From contig JAGRPI010000004.1 in the NCBI GenBank assembly GCA_019449635.1, forward strand, positions 177,556 through 241,555: 64,000 bases of DNA, in the 5' to 3' direction. This document shows, one piece after another, positions 30,966-40,429 of this stretch. Origin of the DNA: Candidatus Ferrigenium bremense. GTDB lineage: Bacteria; Pseudomonadota; Gammaproteobacteria; Burkholderiales; Gallionellaceae. How positions within the stretch are numbered: position 1 is the stretch's first letter; the number at the start of each line of letters is the position of its first letter. A program made the translations under genes and the position numbers. The notes under the pieces are model-generated. The model saw nothing but the letters and a program-made list of their open reading frames with translations. It was not told where the DNA came from and ran no database searches.

Positions 30966-31457
30966 GTGAGTGAAATAGTCAAAGATCCCGTTTGCCATAT
31001 GCAGGTTTCATCTGCCTCGTTTGCCACAGAACACGCGGGCGGTCATTACGCATTTTGTTCGGCCCAGTGCAGGGAAAGATTTCTGGCGAGCCCGCATTTA
31101 TACATTGGATTTCCCGGGCTCAAAGCGCCTGCGCAGGAGGGGAAAGAAGTCATCAAGCGCCATCGCCTCTTGCTATCGGCGCCGCTTGATGCGATGCAGG
31201 CGGAACAAGTAAAACGCGCATTGCTCGAGATGATGGGAATACATGAGATTTTCATCGAGGGGGACAAAATCGAAATCCAGTATGACCTCATGCAAGTAAC
31301 AACCGGGCAGATTGCGGACAAATTGGCATTGATAGGAGCCGATCTCGGCGCGGGCTGGATAGATCGCCTCAAATTGGCGTTCATCAATAACCTCGAAGAA
31401 ATCGAGATCAGCAGTCTTGAAGTTGAAAGCAGAAATGGCTATCACTATCCTCTTTAA
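30966..31457 (+). CDS. YHS-domain protein with HMA-like C-terminus
   Basis: 163 residues. An N-terminal YHS/TRASH domain (KDPVCHMQVS, GHYAFCSAQCRERF) is followed by a segment that reads like a ferredoxin-fold heavy-metal-associated domain without the CxxC motif (LSAPLDAMQAEQVKRALLEM, VTTGQIADKLALIGADLG). It may be a cytosolic metal sensor or carrier serving the ATPase at 27312, whose own N-terminus lacks an HMA domain. It starts 12 bases after the GDCCVxC gene, with AAAGGAGAG before the GTG/ATG region. Confidence 0.75.
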   Translation: MSEIVKDPVCHMQVSSASFATEHAGGHYAFCSAQCRERFLASPHLYIGFPGLKAPAQEGKEVIKRHRLLLSAPLDAMQAEQVKRALLEMMGIHEIFIEGDKIEIQYDLMQVTTGQIADKLALIGADLGAGWIDRLKLAFINNLEEIEISSLEVESRNGYHYPL

Positions 31458-31688
31458 CAAGACGGCGCCATCTCTGGTAGCCTTGAAATTGCCAACAATA
31501 AGCACCATCGGATGATGGAGCAGATGCTGGATCGTCAGGAAATGCTCATGCAGGGTGGAAAGCAGGCAAGGAGTGGCAGATGCGCCGGGACTTTCCAACA
31601 GACTGAATATGCGGTCGTTTAACCGGGTTGTTGACTTCATCAGCAAAGTACCGGTGCATATGTTTATCCGGAAACCTGGAGTTTAACC
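31458..31688. other. Short gap with weak coding remnant
   Basis: A 36-codon reading frame begins at about 31512 (MMEQMLDRQEMLMQGGK). It continues the frame of the YHS gene beyond its stop. It may be a degraded small Met-rich gene; support is weak and nothing else is seen. Confidence 0.25.
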
Positions 31689-32021
31689 ATGAAATACGTG
31701 CCCAGCCTTCCCCCGCCAATCACCGGAGTGGAAACCGGACCGGAAGTGAAAGCCCTGGCAGGGATTAAACGCGCCAAACCTGTTCGGGCGCGCACCCTGC
31801 CGCCGCTGATCGTGCAACCGCATGTGCGGTACGAAGCATCTCCCGAGATCGCCGGGAAGGAGGAAAAGCGTCGCCATCCGCATACTGACGGGGAGCGCCG
31901 GATTTATTGCCGCCGCTTTGAACGTCTGCCTATTCTGGTCGAGCTGCGCTCGGTGATAGAGCGGCGCCGGCGTAACCAGAGAGCGAGCGATATAACGGAA
32001 CATGTTGATGTGAAGGCGTAG
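31689..32021 (+). CDS. Hypothetical basic protein of 110 residues
   Basis: Starts MKYVPSLPPPITGVETG and is rich in Arg and Pro, with segments ARTLPPLIVQPHVRYEA and CRRFERLPILVELRSVIERR. There is no signal peptide or membrane segment. TGGAG lies upstream of the ATG. Codon use resembles the neighbours, so the gene is probably real, but the family is not recognised. Confidence 0.5.
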   Translation: MKYVPSLPPPITGVETGPEVKALAGIKRAKPVRARTLPPLIVQPHVRYEASPEIAGKEEKRRHPHTDGERRIYCRRFERLPILVELRSVIERRRRNQRASDITEHVDVKA

Positions 32022-32196
32022 GAGCTGCGCTCCCCCGCATCCCCGCTTGCAAAAGTTGCGCTTCAAGGTCGAATCGGCGAAAATCCAAAAAGGTTCCGAT
32101 CAGGTTCCATCTTTAGCCAGCCGCCTGATCGATTGCACAATTGGACGGCCTGCAACATTCCACCTTACCCATCCGGCATAGTACTTCATACAGATC

Positions 32197-33426
32197 ATGG
32201 CAATTTCAGAACAGTGGCATACCTTTACCGCTGCACCCCACCGCGTCATGTTTCTGGGAGGCGCGCTGCAGTCCATCGCCGTGATGTTGTGGCTGTTCAT
32301 GGAAATGGCGACACGCTATGGCGTAGTTGGCCACCCCGTGGACTGGCCTGTCGCACCCGCCGCCGTGCATGGCTACCTGATGATCTACGGCCTGTTTCCG
32401 TTTTTTATTTTTGGCTTCCTGATGACCACCTACCCGCGCTGGATGAACGGCAAGGAGATCCCGGCACGGCGTTATGTACCCGCTTTTGTGCTGCTCATGC
32501 TGGGGACGGCCGGTTTTTATGCGGGATTGCTGACTGGCCGCAATATGCTGTTTGTCGCCGTTCTTGCCACTCTGGCCGGTTGGGGCGTGGCCCTGTATGC
32601 ACTATTGCGCGTATTGCTCGATGCGCAGCATCCGGATAAGCGGCATCCGCAAATCATTTTCATCGCGCTGAGCATGGGCTGGTGCAGCCTTGCCGCCTAC
32701 CTGGTCTGGTTATGGGGCGACAACGCAGCCTGGCTGCACTTTGCGATACAAGGTGGGCTGTGGTTGTTTCTGCTGCCGGTCTTTGCCAGCGTCGGTCACC
32801 GCATGATCCCCTTCTTCACCAGCACTGCGCTGCCGCAGCATCTTGCGCCGCGCCCGTACTGGGCATGGTGGACCATACTGGCAGCCAGCATGATGCACGG
32901 CCTGCTGCGGCTCGCCGATGCCGCTGCCTGGCTATGGTTATGCGATGCGCCGCTGGCGGTCGCGGCTTTATATCTGACTTATGTCTGGGGACTGCGCCGC
33001 AGCCTGCGTATCCCGATACTCGGCGTGCTGCATATCGGCTTTGCCTGGCTGGGTATTGCCATGCTGTTGTTCGCCGTGCAAAGCTTTGCGCTGTTCCTCA
33101 GCCGCGGCACAATGTTCATCTGGGGACTTGCGCCACTGCACGCTCTGACCCTGGGTTGTTTTGCAACATTATTGATCGGCATGGGCACGCGCGTGACGAT
33201 GGGACATTCCGGCCTGCCAGTGCAGGTGGATACCCCGGTCAAGCTGATGTTTGCCGGAATACAGCTGGCCGCTTTGCTGCGCGTGCTGGCGGACATGCTT
33301 CCCCTGCAAACCAGGCATTGGCTGTACTTGGCCGCAGCTGCGTCCTGGCTGGCATGCTTTGTGCCGTGGGTGTCACGCTACCTGCCGTTCTACTGGCGGC
33401 CGCGTGCGGATGGGAAGGCCGGTTAA
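32197..33426 (+). CDS. NnrS-family membrane protein
   Basis: 409 residues with about 12 transmembrane helices. NnrS is a heme- and copper-containing membrane protein linked to nitric-oxide stress. Supporting segments are PHRVMFLGGALQSI, AVHGYLMIYGLFPFFIFGFL, TTYPRWM, PVFASVGHRMIPFFT and FATLLIGMGTRVTMGHSG, with histidines at the expected places. It is separated from hfq by 176 bases in which I see no clear gene. Confidence 0.9.
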   Translation: MAISEQWHTFTAAPHRVMFLGGALQSIAVMLWLFMEMATRYGVVGHPVDWPVAPAAVHGYLMIYGLFPFFIFGFLMTTYPRWMNGKEIPARRYVPAFVLLMLGTAGFYAGLLTGRNMLFVAVLATLAGWGVALYALLRVLLDAQHPDKRHPQIIFIALSMGWCSLAAYLVWLWGDNAAWLHFAIQGGLWLFLLPVFASVGHRMIPFFTSTALPQHLAPRPYWAWWTILAASMMHGLLRLADAAAWLWLCDAPLAVAALYLTYVWGLRRSLRIPILGVLHIGFAWLGIAMLLFAVQSFALFLSRGTMFIWGLAPLHALTLGCFATLLIGMGTRVTMGHSGLPVQVDTPVKLMFAGIQLAALLRVLADMLPLQTRHWLYLAAAASWLACFVPWVSRYLPFYWRPRADGKAG

Positions 33427-33602
33427 TACTGTGTTTTGAAGCTGCCGGAATCTTCCGTCGGTGACCGGCCTGTACCGCCGCCTGTCATGTGTGAACGGCA
33501 CCTTGCCAGTATCGGTCCTGCCGACTTTCTGGCAAACATGTTCACAGTTGTGCCGGAATCCAGTAAAGTGCCAACCCGTTCCTAACTGATAAGAGCAATA
33601 AC

Positions 33603-33839
33603 ATGAGTGCAAAAGGACAACAACTGCAAGATCCATTTCTCAATGCGCTGCGTAAAGAGCATGTGCAGGTCGCGATTTATCTGGTGAACGGCATCAAGCT
33701 GCAAGGCCAGGTCGAATCGTTCGATCAGTATGTGGTGCTGCTGAAGAACACCCTTACTCAGATGGTTTACAAACACGCTATTTCCACCATCGTTCCGGCG
33801 CGCGCAGTCACCATTCCTTACGACGACGCTGCCGAGTAA
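33603..33839 (+). CDS. hfq: RNA chaperone Hfq
   Basis: 78 residues. Sm1 is [35 protein letters not shown] and Sm2 is [12 protein letters not shown], with the conserved YKHAI core. It binds small RNAs and mRNAs as a hexameric ring. The stop TAA overlaps the ATG of hflX by 1 base (TAATG), giving the common hfq-hflX-hflK-hflC order. Confidence 0.98.
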   Translation: MSAKGQQLQDPFLNALRKEHVQVAIYLVNGIKLQGQVESFDQYVVLLKNTLTQMVYKHAISTIVPARAVTIPYDDAAE

Positions 33840-34963
33840 TGCAGCAAGACTCCGCGGGTTCCGAGGCCGCAATTCTGGTCAGCATCGATTTCGGCGATAG
33901 CGACTACAGCGAGAGTCTGGAGGAGTTGCGTTTGCTGGCCGAAACGGCCGGTGTGCGCACCCTGGCTATCGTTGAGGCCAAGCGGCAACGCCCTGATGCG
34001 GCATTGTTTGCGGGCAGCGGCAAAGTGCAGGAAATTGCCGAGCTCGTCGAGCGCATGGAAGTTCCGCTGGTCATCTTTAACCATGACCTTTCCCCCGCGC
34101 AGATGCGCAACCTGACCGCCAAACTGAATACGCGCGTGATCGACCGGACCATGCTGATCCTGGATATCTTTGCGCAACGAGCGCAGAGCCACGAAGGCAA
34201 GTTTCAGGTCGAGCTGGCGCAACTCAAGTATCTCGCCACGCACCTGGTTGGCATGAATCAGGACATGGGGCAACAGAAGCATGCCGTGGGTGCGCGCGGC
34301 CCCGGTGAAACAAAGCTGGAGCTGGATAGACGCAAATTGGACAAACGTGTCCATTTGTTGAAAGACCGCCTGGAGAAGCTCAAGAAACAGCGTGTGGTGC
34401 AGCGCCGCGCGCGCAATCGGGCCGACGTACTGTCGGTATCCATCGTCGGTTACACCAATGCGGGCAAGTCCACGCTGTTCAACAGGCTGACCCGCGCCGA
34501 TGTCTATGTGGCCGATCAATTGTTCGCCACGCTGGATACCACCTCGCGCCGGATGTTCACCGAAGGGCTGGGCGAGATCGTGGTGTCGGATACCGTCGGT
34601 TTCATCCGCCATCTGCCGCATTCCCTGGTTGCGGCTTTTCGCAGCACTCTGGAAGAGACCGTGCAGGCCGATTTGCTGCTCCACGTGGTGGATGCCAATA
34701 ATGCCAACCGCGACGACCAGATTGCCGAAGTGAATAAGGTGCTGACGGAGATCGGTGCGGCGGATATTCCGCAGATTCTGGTATTCAACAAGATCGATCT
34801 GCAGGATGTCCCGCCCAGCGTGCAGCGCGACGATTATGGTAAAATCGCCCGTGTTTTCCTGAGCGCCAAAAGCGGTGCGGGGCTGGATGGTCTGCGGCTC
34901 ACCCTGGCTGAGGCCAAGACCGCGCGTCAGGCTGCTGAAGCAATTAAATCAAATCAAGAGTGA
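33839..34963 (+). CDS. hflX: GTPase HflX
   Basis: 374 residues. The N-terminal HflX domain contains FAGSGKVQEIAEL and the conserved GARGPGETKLELDRR. The G domain has the P-loop GYTNAGKSTLFN, switch/G3 segment DTVGFIRHLPH and G4 NKID. HflX splits ribosomes under stress in E. coli. It lies directly between hfq and hflK. Confidence 0.96.
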   Translation: MQQDSAGSEAAILVSIDFGDSDYSESLEELRLLAETAGVRTLAIVEAKRQRPDAALFAGSGKVQEIAELVERMEVPLVIFNHDLSPAQMRNLTAKLNTRVIDRTMLILDIFAQRAQSHEGKFQVELAQLKYLATHLVGMNQDMGQQKHAVGARGPGETKLELDRRKLDKRVHLLKDRLEKLKKQRVVQRRARNRADVLSVSIVGYTNAGKSTLFNRLTRADVYVADQLFATLDTTSRRMFTEGLGEIVVSDTVGFIRHLPHSLVAAFRSTLEETVQADLLLHVVDANNANRDDQIAEVNKVLTEIGAADIPQILVFNKIDLQDVPPSVQRDDYGKIARVFLSAKSGAGLDGLRLTLAEAKTARQAAEAIKSNQE

Positions 34964-34972
34964 GTACAAATT

Positions 34973-36157
34973 ATGGGATTGAATGATCCGCAATGGGGCA
35001 ACAAGAACAGTGGCGGCCCGCCCGACCTGGAAGAGTTGTTGCGCAAGCTCAACGAAAAAGTTGCGGCCATGATGGGCGGCAAAGGTGGCAAGGGCGGTGA
35101 AGGCAAGCCCGGCGGTGGTGGAGCAATAAAGGGATTTGGCGGCGGCATCGGCCTGATTTCCGCAGTTGCCGCGCTGATCTGGGTGGGTAGCGGCTTTTAC
35201 ATCGTGGATGCCAGTCAGCGCGGTGTGGTGTTGCGCTTTGGCAAGCTGGTCGAAATGACCCAGCCGGGCCCGCGCTGGCATTTGCCGTTCCCGGTTGAAA
35301 CGGTGGAAATTGTCAATCTGAGCCAGGTCAGGACGGTGGAAGTCGGCTATCGCGACAACGTCAAAAACAAAATGCTGAAAGAGTCGCTGATGCTGACCGA
35401 GGATGAGAACATCATCGACATTCAATTCGCGGTGCAGTACTTCCTGAGCGATCCGTCCGAGTATCTGTTCAACAACCGCATGCCCGACGAAAACGTGCGC
35501 CAGGCGGCAGAAACCGCTATCCGCGAGGTGGTCGGCAAAAGCAAGATGGACTTCGTGTTGTATGAGGGGCGCGAGCAAGTGGCCGCCTCGGCGACCAAGC
35601 TGATTCAGGACATCCTGAACCGCTACAAATCGGGCATCCTGATCAGCAAGTTGACCATGCAGAATGCGCAACCGCCCGAGCAGGTGCAGGCGGCCTTCGA
35701 CGATGCGGTGAAGGCCGGGCAGGATCGCGAGCGGCAAAAGAACGAAGGCCAGGCTTACGCCAATGACGTAGTGCCGCGCGCACGCGGCACGGCAGCGCGC
35801 CTGATACAGGAATCGGAAGGCTACAAGCAAAGCGTCATCGCCAATGCCGAGGGCGATGCCAGCCGTTTCAAACAGATTCTCGTCGAGTATGAAAAGGCCC
35901 CCGCCGTCACGCGCGAGCGCATGTATCTGGACATGATGCAGCAGGTGATGGGCAATATCAGCAAGGTGATGGTCGACCAGAAGAACGGCAACAGCCTGCT
36001 GTATTTGCCGCTGGACAAGCTGGTGGAAAGCACACGCGCTACTGGCGGTGTGGCAACGGAAGTTCTGCCCGCTCCTGCTACTACGCAGTCAAGCGATAAC
36101 ACCGCGGCGCAACGCGCACGGGATTCGTTGCTCAGCCGCGACAGGGAGGCACGCTAA
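34973..36157 (+). CDS. hflK: FtsH protease modulator HflK
   Basis: 394 residues. A cytoplasmic Gly-rich N-terminus (LNDPQWGNKN, PPDLEELLRKL) precedes one membrane helix (about residues 60-80) and a periplasmic SPFH/band-7 domain (RGVVLRFGKL, AEGDASRFKQIL). With HflC it forms a cage around the FtsH protease in the inner membrane. Its stop overlaps the hflC ATG by 1 base. Confidence 0.96.
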   Translation: MGLNDPQWGNKNSGGPPDLEELLRKLNEKVAAMMGGKGGKGGEGKPGGGGAIKGFGGGIGLISAVAALIWVGSGFYIVDASQRGVVLRFGKLVEMTQPGPRWHLPFPVETVEIVNLSQVRTVEVGYRDNVKNKMLKESLMLTEDENIIDIQFAVQYFLSDPSEYLFNNRMPDENVRQAAETAIREVVGKSKMDFVLYEGREQVAASATKLIQDILNRYKSGILISKLTMQNAQPPEQVQAAFDDAVKAGQDRERQKNEGQAYANDVVPRARGTAARLIQESEGYKQSVIANAEGDASRFKQILVEYEKAPAVTRERMYLDMMQQVMGNISKVMVDQKNGNSLLYLPLDKLVESTRATGGVATEVLPAPATTQSSDNTAAQRARDSLLSRDREAR

Positions 36158-37035
36158 TGAACAAGAATATCGGCAATATATTGATCGGTGCGGTTGCCGC
36201 GCTGGTCCTGTTAAGCATGAGCGTATTCGTGGTGGATCAACGCCAGGACGCGATCGTGTTCCAGCTGGGTGAAGTGGTTAGCGTCAAGACCGAGCCCGGC
36301 CTGTATTTCAAGGTGCCGCTGATGCAGAACGTGCGCTATTTCGATTCGCGCATTCTCACGCTGGATACCGTGGATCCGGAGCGCTTCATTACTGCGGAAA
36401 AGAAGAACGTGCTGGTGGATTCTTTCGTCAAGTGGCGTATTGTGGACGTGAAGCAATATTACGTCAGTGTGGGCGGCGATGAAGTGCGTGCCAAGTCGCG
36501 TTTGTTGCAGACGGTCAATTCCAGCATGCGCGAAGAATTCGGCAAGCGCACTATCAACGAGGTGGTGTCCGGCGAACGCGACAAGATCATGGAAGTGTTG
36601 CGCACCAAAGCCAACAATGATGCCGGCAAGATTGGCGTGGAGGTGCTGGACGTGCGCCTGAAGCGCGTCGATTTTCCGCTGGAAATCAGTGAGTCGGTAT
36701 ATCGCCGCATGGATGCCGAACGCAAGCGTGTCGCGAATGAATTGCGCGCTTCCGGCGCGGCGGAAGGCGAAAAGATCAAGGCCGATGCCGACAAGCAGCG
36801 CGAGATCATTCTGGCCGAAGCGTATCGCACGGCGCAGAAGAACAAGGGGGAGGGCGATGCCAAGGCTTCCGCCTTGTATGCGGCAGCATTCGGCCGCAAC
36901 CCGGAGTTCTATTCGTTCTACCGCAGCCTGGAAGCCTATAAGCAGAGCTTCAAGAACAAGAGCGACGTGATGGTGCTGGATCCGAGTTCGGCGTTCTTCA
37001 AGTATCTGAAGAGCTCTGGCAAGGGCGGCAAGTAG
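36157..37035 (+). CDS. hflC: FtsH protease modulator HflC
   Basis: 292 residues with an N-terminal membrane anchor (LIGAVAALVLLSMSVFVV) and an SPFH domain (VDQRQDAIVFQLGEV, VDSFVKWRI, REEFGKRTINEV). The C-terminal segment FGRNPEFYSFYRSLEAYKQSF is typical. It is partner of HflK. The stop TAG overlaps the GTG start of the DUF2065 gene by one base. Confidence 0.96.
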   Translation: MNKNIGNILIGAVAALVLLSMSVFVVDQRQDAIVFQLGEVVSVKTEPGLYFKVPLMQNVRYFDSRILTLDTVDPERFITAEKKNVLVDSFVKWRIVDVKQYYVSVGGDEVRAKSRLLQTVNSSMREEFGKRTINEVVSGERDKIMEVLRTKANNDAGKIGVEVLDVRLKRVDFPLEISESVYRRMDAERKRVANELRASGAAEGEKIKADADKQREIILAEAYRTAQKNKGEGDAKASALYAAAFGRNPEFYSFYRSLEAYKQSFKNKSDVMVLDPSSAFFKYLKSSGKGGK

Positions 37036-37220
37036 TGCTGGAATACTGGCTGCTCGGTTTGGCGATGATGCTGGTGATTGAAGGTTTGCTGCCGTTTTTG
37101 CTTCCCGACTTATGGCGCGAAACCTTCCGCAAGCTGGTGTCGCTGACGGACGGGCAATTGCGCTTTGTCGGCATCACCGCGATGATTTCAGGATTGCTGC
37201 TGTTGTACTGGATTAAATAA
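37035..37220 (+). CDS. DUF2065 small membrane protein
   Basis: 61 residues, starting at GTG. Two hydrophobic helices (LLGLAMMLVIEGLLPFLL and FVGITAMISGLLLLYWI) flank LWRETFRKLVSLTDGQLR. This is the DUF2065 (YjeT) family, regularly placed between hflC and hisZ or purA. The function is unknown. Confidence 0.9.
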   Translation: MLEYWLLGLAMMLVIEGLLPFLLPDLWRETFRKLVSLTDGQLRFVGITAMISGLLLLYWIK

Positions 37221-37222
37221 GA

Positions 37223-38380
37223 ATGCAGAACTGGCTACTTCCGGAATATATTCAAGACATGTTGCCCGACGAGGCATGGCGCGTCGAGCGGATGCGCGCG
37301 CAGTTGCTCGATCTGTTGCGCAAGTCCGGTTATCAATTGGTCACACCCCCATTGCTGGAATATGCCGAATCGTTGCTGATCGACGACAGCCATGATGTGG
37401 ACTTGCGTACTTTCAAGCTGGTTGATCAGTTGAGCGGACGTACCCTGGCGCTGCGTGCCGACATCACACCGCAAGTCGCGCGTATCGATGCCCATTTGCT
37501 CAACCGCCAAGGCGTGGCGCGTCTGTGTTATGCGGGCAGCGTGCTGCATACCCAACCGGCCGGCCTGACGCGCACCCGTGAGTTGCTGCAGATCGGTGCC
37601 GAGATATACGGGCATGGCGGAATCGAAAGCGATCTGGAAATCCAGCAGCTGATGTTGCAATCACTGGCTTTCCTGGGCATCAGGGAGGTGCATCTCGATC
37701 TCGGGCATGTCGGCGTGTTTCGCGCGCTGGCGAGCCATGCCAAGCTCGGCAAGGAGCTGGAAAACGAGTTGTTCACTGCGCTGCAGAGCAAGGACAGCGC
37801 GGCTTTGCAGTTTTTGGTGCAGCCCTTTGAGGAAACATTGCGTAATGCCTTGATGGCTTTGCCGATGTTGTATGGCAACTGCGCCGAGTTGCTGGCGCGG
37901 GCGCACACAGAACTTCCCGGATATCCCGGGATCCATGCCGCGCTGGATGAGTTGAAAACGGTTTCGCAGAAGCTGCAGCCCATGGCAGCCACGGTCGGGA
38001 TCGATCTTGCCGATCTGCGCGGTTACCATTATCACAGCGGCATGGTGTTCGCCGCTTACCATGCCGGGAGCCACGATGCGATCGCCTTGGGCGGACGCTA
38101 CGATGATCTCGGCAAGAGCTTCGGGCGCGCCCGCGCCGCAACCGGTTTCAGCATGGACCTGCGCCAGTTGTATCGCCTGTTGCCGTCACAAGCGGCGCAA
38201 TTGGGCATTTGTGCTCCGCATCTGGGCGATACCGCCTTGTGCGACAAGATTGCACAATTGCGTGCGGCGGGCGAGATGGTGGTGGTGGATTTGCTTGGCG
38301 ATGCCGCGTTGCGCAGGGAGTTGCAGTGCGATCGCGAGCTGGTGTTGCGCGACGGGGTCTGGCAGGTCGTCGCCCTTTGA
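37223..38380 (+). CDS. hisZ: ATP phosphoribosyltransferase regulatory subunit HisZ
   Basis: 385 residues, a HisRS-like protein lacking the anticodon-binding domain. It activates the short form of HisG in histidine synthesis. Segments seen are LPEYIQDMLPDEAWRVE, LRADITPQVARIDAH, LCYAGSVLHT and GYHYHSGMVF, GGRYDDLGKSFGRAR. The tRNA-specific residues of true HisRS (4462) are absent, which makes the assignment secure. HisG must be elsewhere in the genome. Confidence 0.93.
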   Translation: MQNWLLPEYIQDMLPDEAWRVERMRAQLLDLLRKSGYQLVTPPLLEYAESLLIDDSHDVDLRTFKLVDQLSGRTLALRADITPQVARIDAHLLNRQGVARLCYAGSVLHTQPAGLTRTRELLQIGAEIYGHGGIESDLEIQQLMLQSLAFLGIREVHLDLGHVGVFRALASHAKLGKELENELFTALQSKDSAALQFLVQPFEETLRNALMALPMLYGNCAELLARAHTELPGYPGIHAALDELKTVSQKLQPMAATVGIDLADLRGYHYHSGMVFAAYHAGSHDAIALGGRYDDLGKSFGRARAATGFSMDLRQLYRLLPSQAAQLGICAPHLGDTALCDKIAQLRAAGEMVVVDLLGDAALRRELQCDRELVLRDGVWQVVAL

Positions 38381-38396
38381 TCGTGAAAAAATAATG

Positions 38397-38511
38397 CACC
38401 ACGAAGGACACGGAGATCACGAAGATTTATTATTCGGCGACATGCTCGAACCTCACATGGCTGATTGGCACTCTTGAAAAAATCTTGTCGTGCTTCGCAT
38501 GCTTCGTGGTT
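38397..38511. repeat. Inverted-repeat element, CACGAAG family, between hisZ and purA
   Basis: The left arm CACCACGAAGGACACGGAG is answered by GTGCTTCGCATGCTTCGTGG. It matches the elements at 9174-9284 and 17099-17226 in arms but not in loop. It ends about 34 bases before the purA ATG, so it would lie in the purA leader or between two transcripts. Confidence 0.8.
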
Positions 38512-38530
38512 CATAAGGTTGGTTTTTTAG

Positions 38531-39856
<1,326 letters not shown>

Positions 39857-39878
39857 GCTGGTGGCTGCAATGAACAAC

Positions 39879-39922
39879 GCAAATACGCATCACAATGCCT
39901 GTGATGCGTATTTTGTATTTGC
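39879..39922 (+). terminator. Hairpin downstream of purA
   Basis: AAATACGCATCACA at 39881-39894 pairs exactly with TGTGATGCGTATTT at 39900-39913 around ATGCC. An outer CGCAAATAC/GTATTTGCG pairing is also possible. TTTTG follows the main stem. It is probably a rho-independent terminator, though the U-run is short. Confidence 0.6.
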
Positions 39923-39937
39923 GTTGGGATTTACAGC

Positions 39938-40255
39938 TGATGCCCGGAAGAGGCTCGGTCACACAAACGCGAAGGTGCTTCGCTTGTTCCGGGTGCGAAA
40001 CGAAAAGGGCCCGCTTGTGCGAGCCGATTTATGTACTGGTGCCCAGAAGAGGCTCGCTCACGCAAGCGCGACCCCGGCATCCGCTGCACCCGCAAGGAGT
40101 ACGCCGTGGTTGTAAAGCCGCTAAAGCGGCAACAACCACGCTACATCGGATGCCTTTCGAGTCCTGTCGCGAAGCATGCAGATGCTTCGCTTTCCGGGCA
40201 GAAAAAGAAAATGGCCCGCATAAATGCGAGCCATTGCCTATGTGGTGCCAGAAGA
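39938..40255. repeat. Array of three tRNA-Leu 3'-end relics (left attachment region of island)
   Basis: Three related units lie in the same direction: TGATGCCCGGAAGAGGCTCG (39938-39957), TGGTGCCCAGAAGAGG (40037-40052) and TGGTGCCAGAAGA (40243-40255). The second is identical to the first 16 bases of the tRNA-Leu gene complement at 58813-58828. The second and third are each preceded by a hairpin of the same design (GGCCCGC TTGT GCGAGCC at 40008-40025; a near-perfect 11-bp stem at 40211-40234). Read on the - strand, each is a tRNA 3' end followed by its terminator. This fits attL plus older attachment-site remnants. The rest of 39857-40414 holds no gene. Confidence 0.7.
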
Positions 40256-40385
40256 AAACCCGAACATCAATTCATAGCTGTCCATCGTAGTCCATAAACA
40301 CCCCGCTTAAAGCCAATACACAAGCCATCTTTGCATAGGCGTTGTCTTTTTACGTCCAATTAAATCCATTGGCAGCCAGAACCTT

Positions 40386-40408
40386 TTGGCATAGTTTATG
40401 GCATAGTA
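40386..40408. promoter_or_regulatory. Left copy of a terminal direct repeat, probable integrase arm site
   Basis: TTGGCATAGTTTATGGCATA here and TTGGCATAGTTTTTGGCATA at 58737-58756 differ at one position. Both lie just inside the island ends. Within each copy TGGCATA is itself repeated. This suits an arm-type binding site for the integrase, or part of its own promoter control. Confidence 0.5.
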
Positions 40409-40429
40409 ATTTCGGTGAGACCCAAACCT

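Noticed and set aside
39879..39922. Riboswitch or small RNA downstream of purA
   Set aside because: A simple hairpin explains it as a terminator; no further conserved structure is visible.
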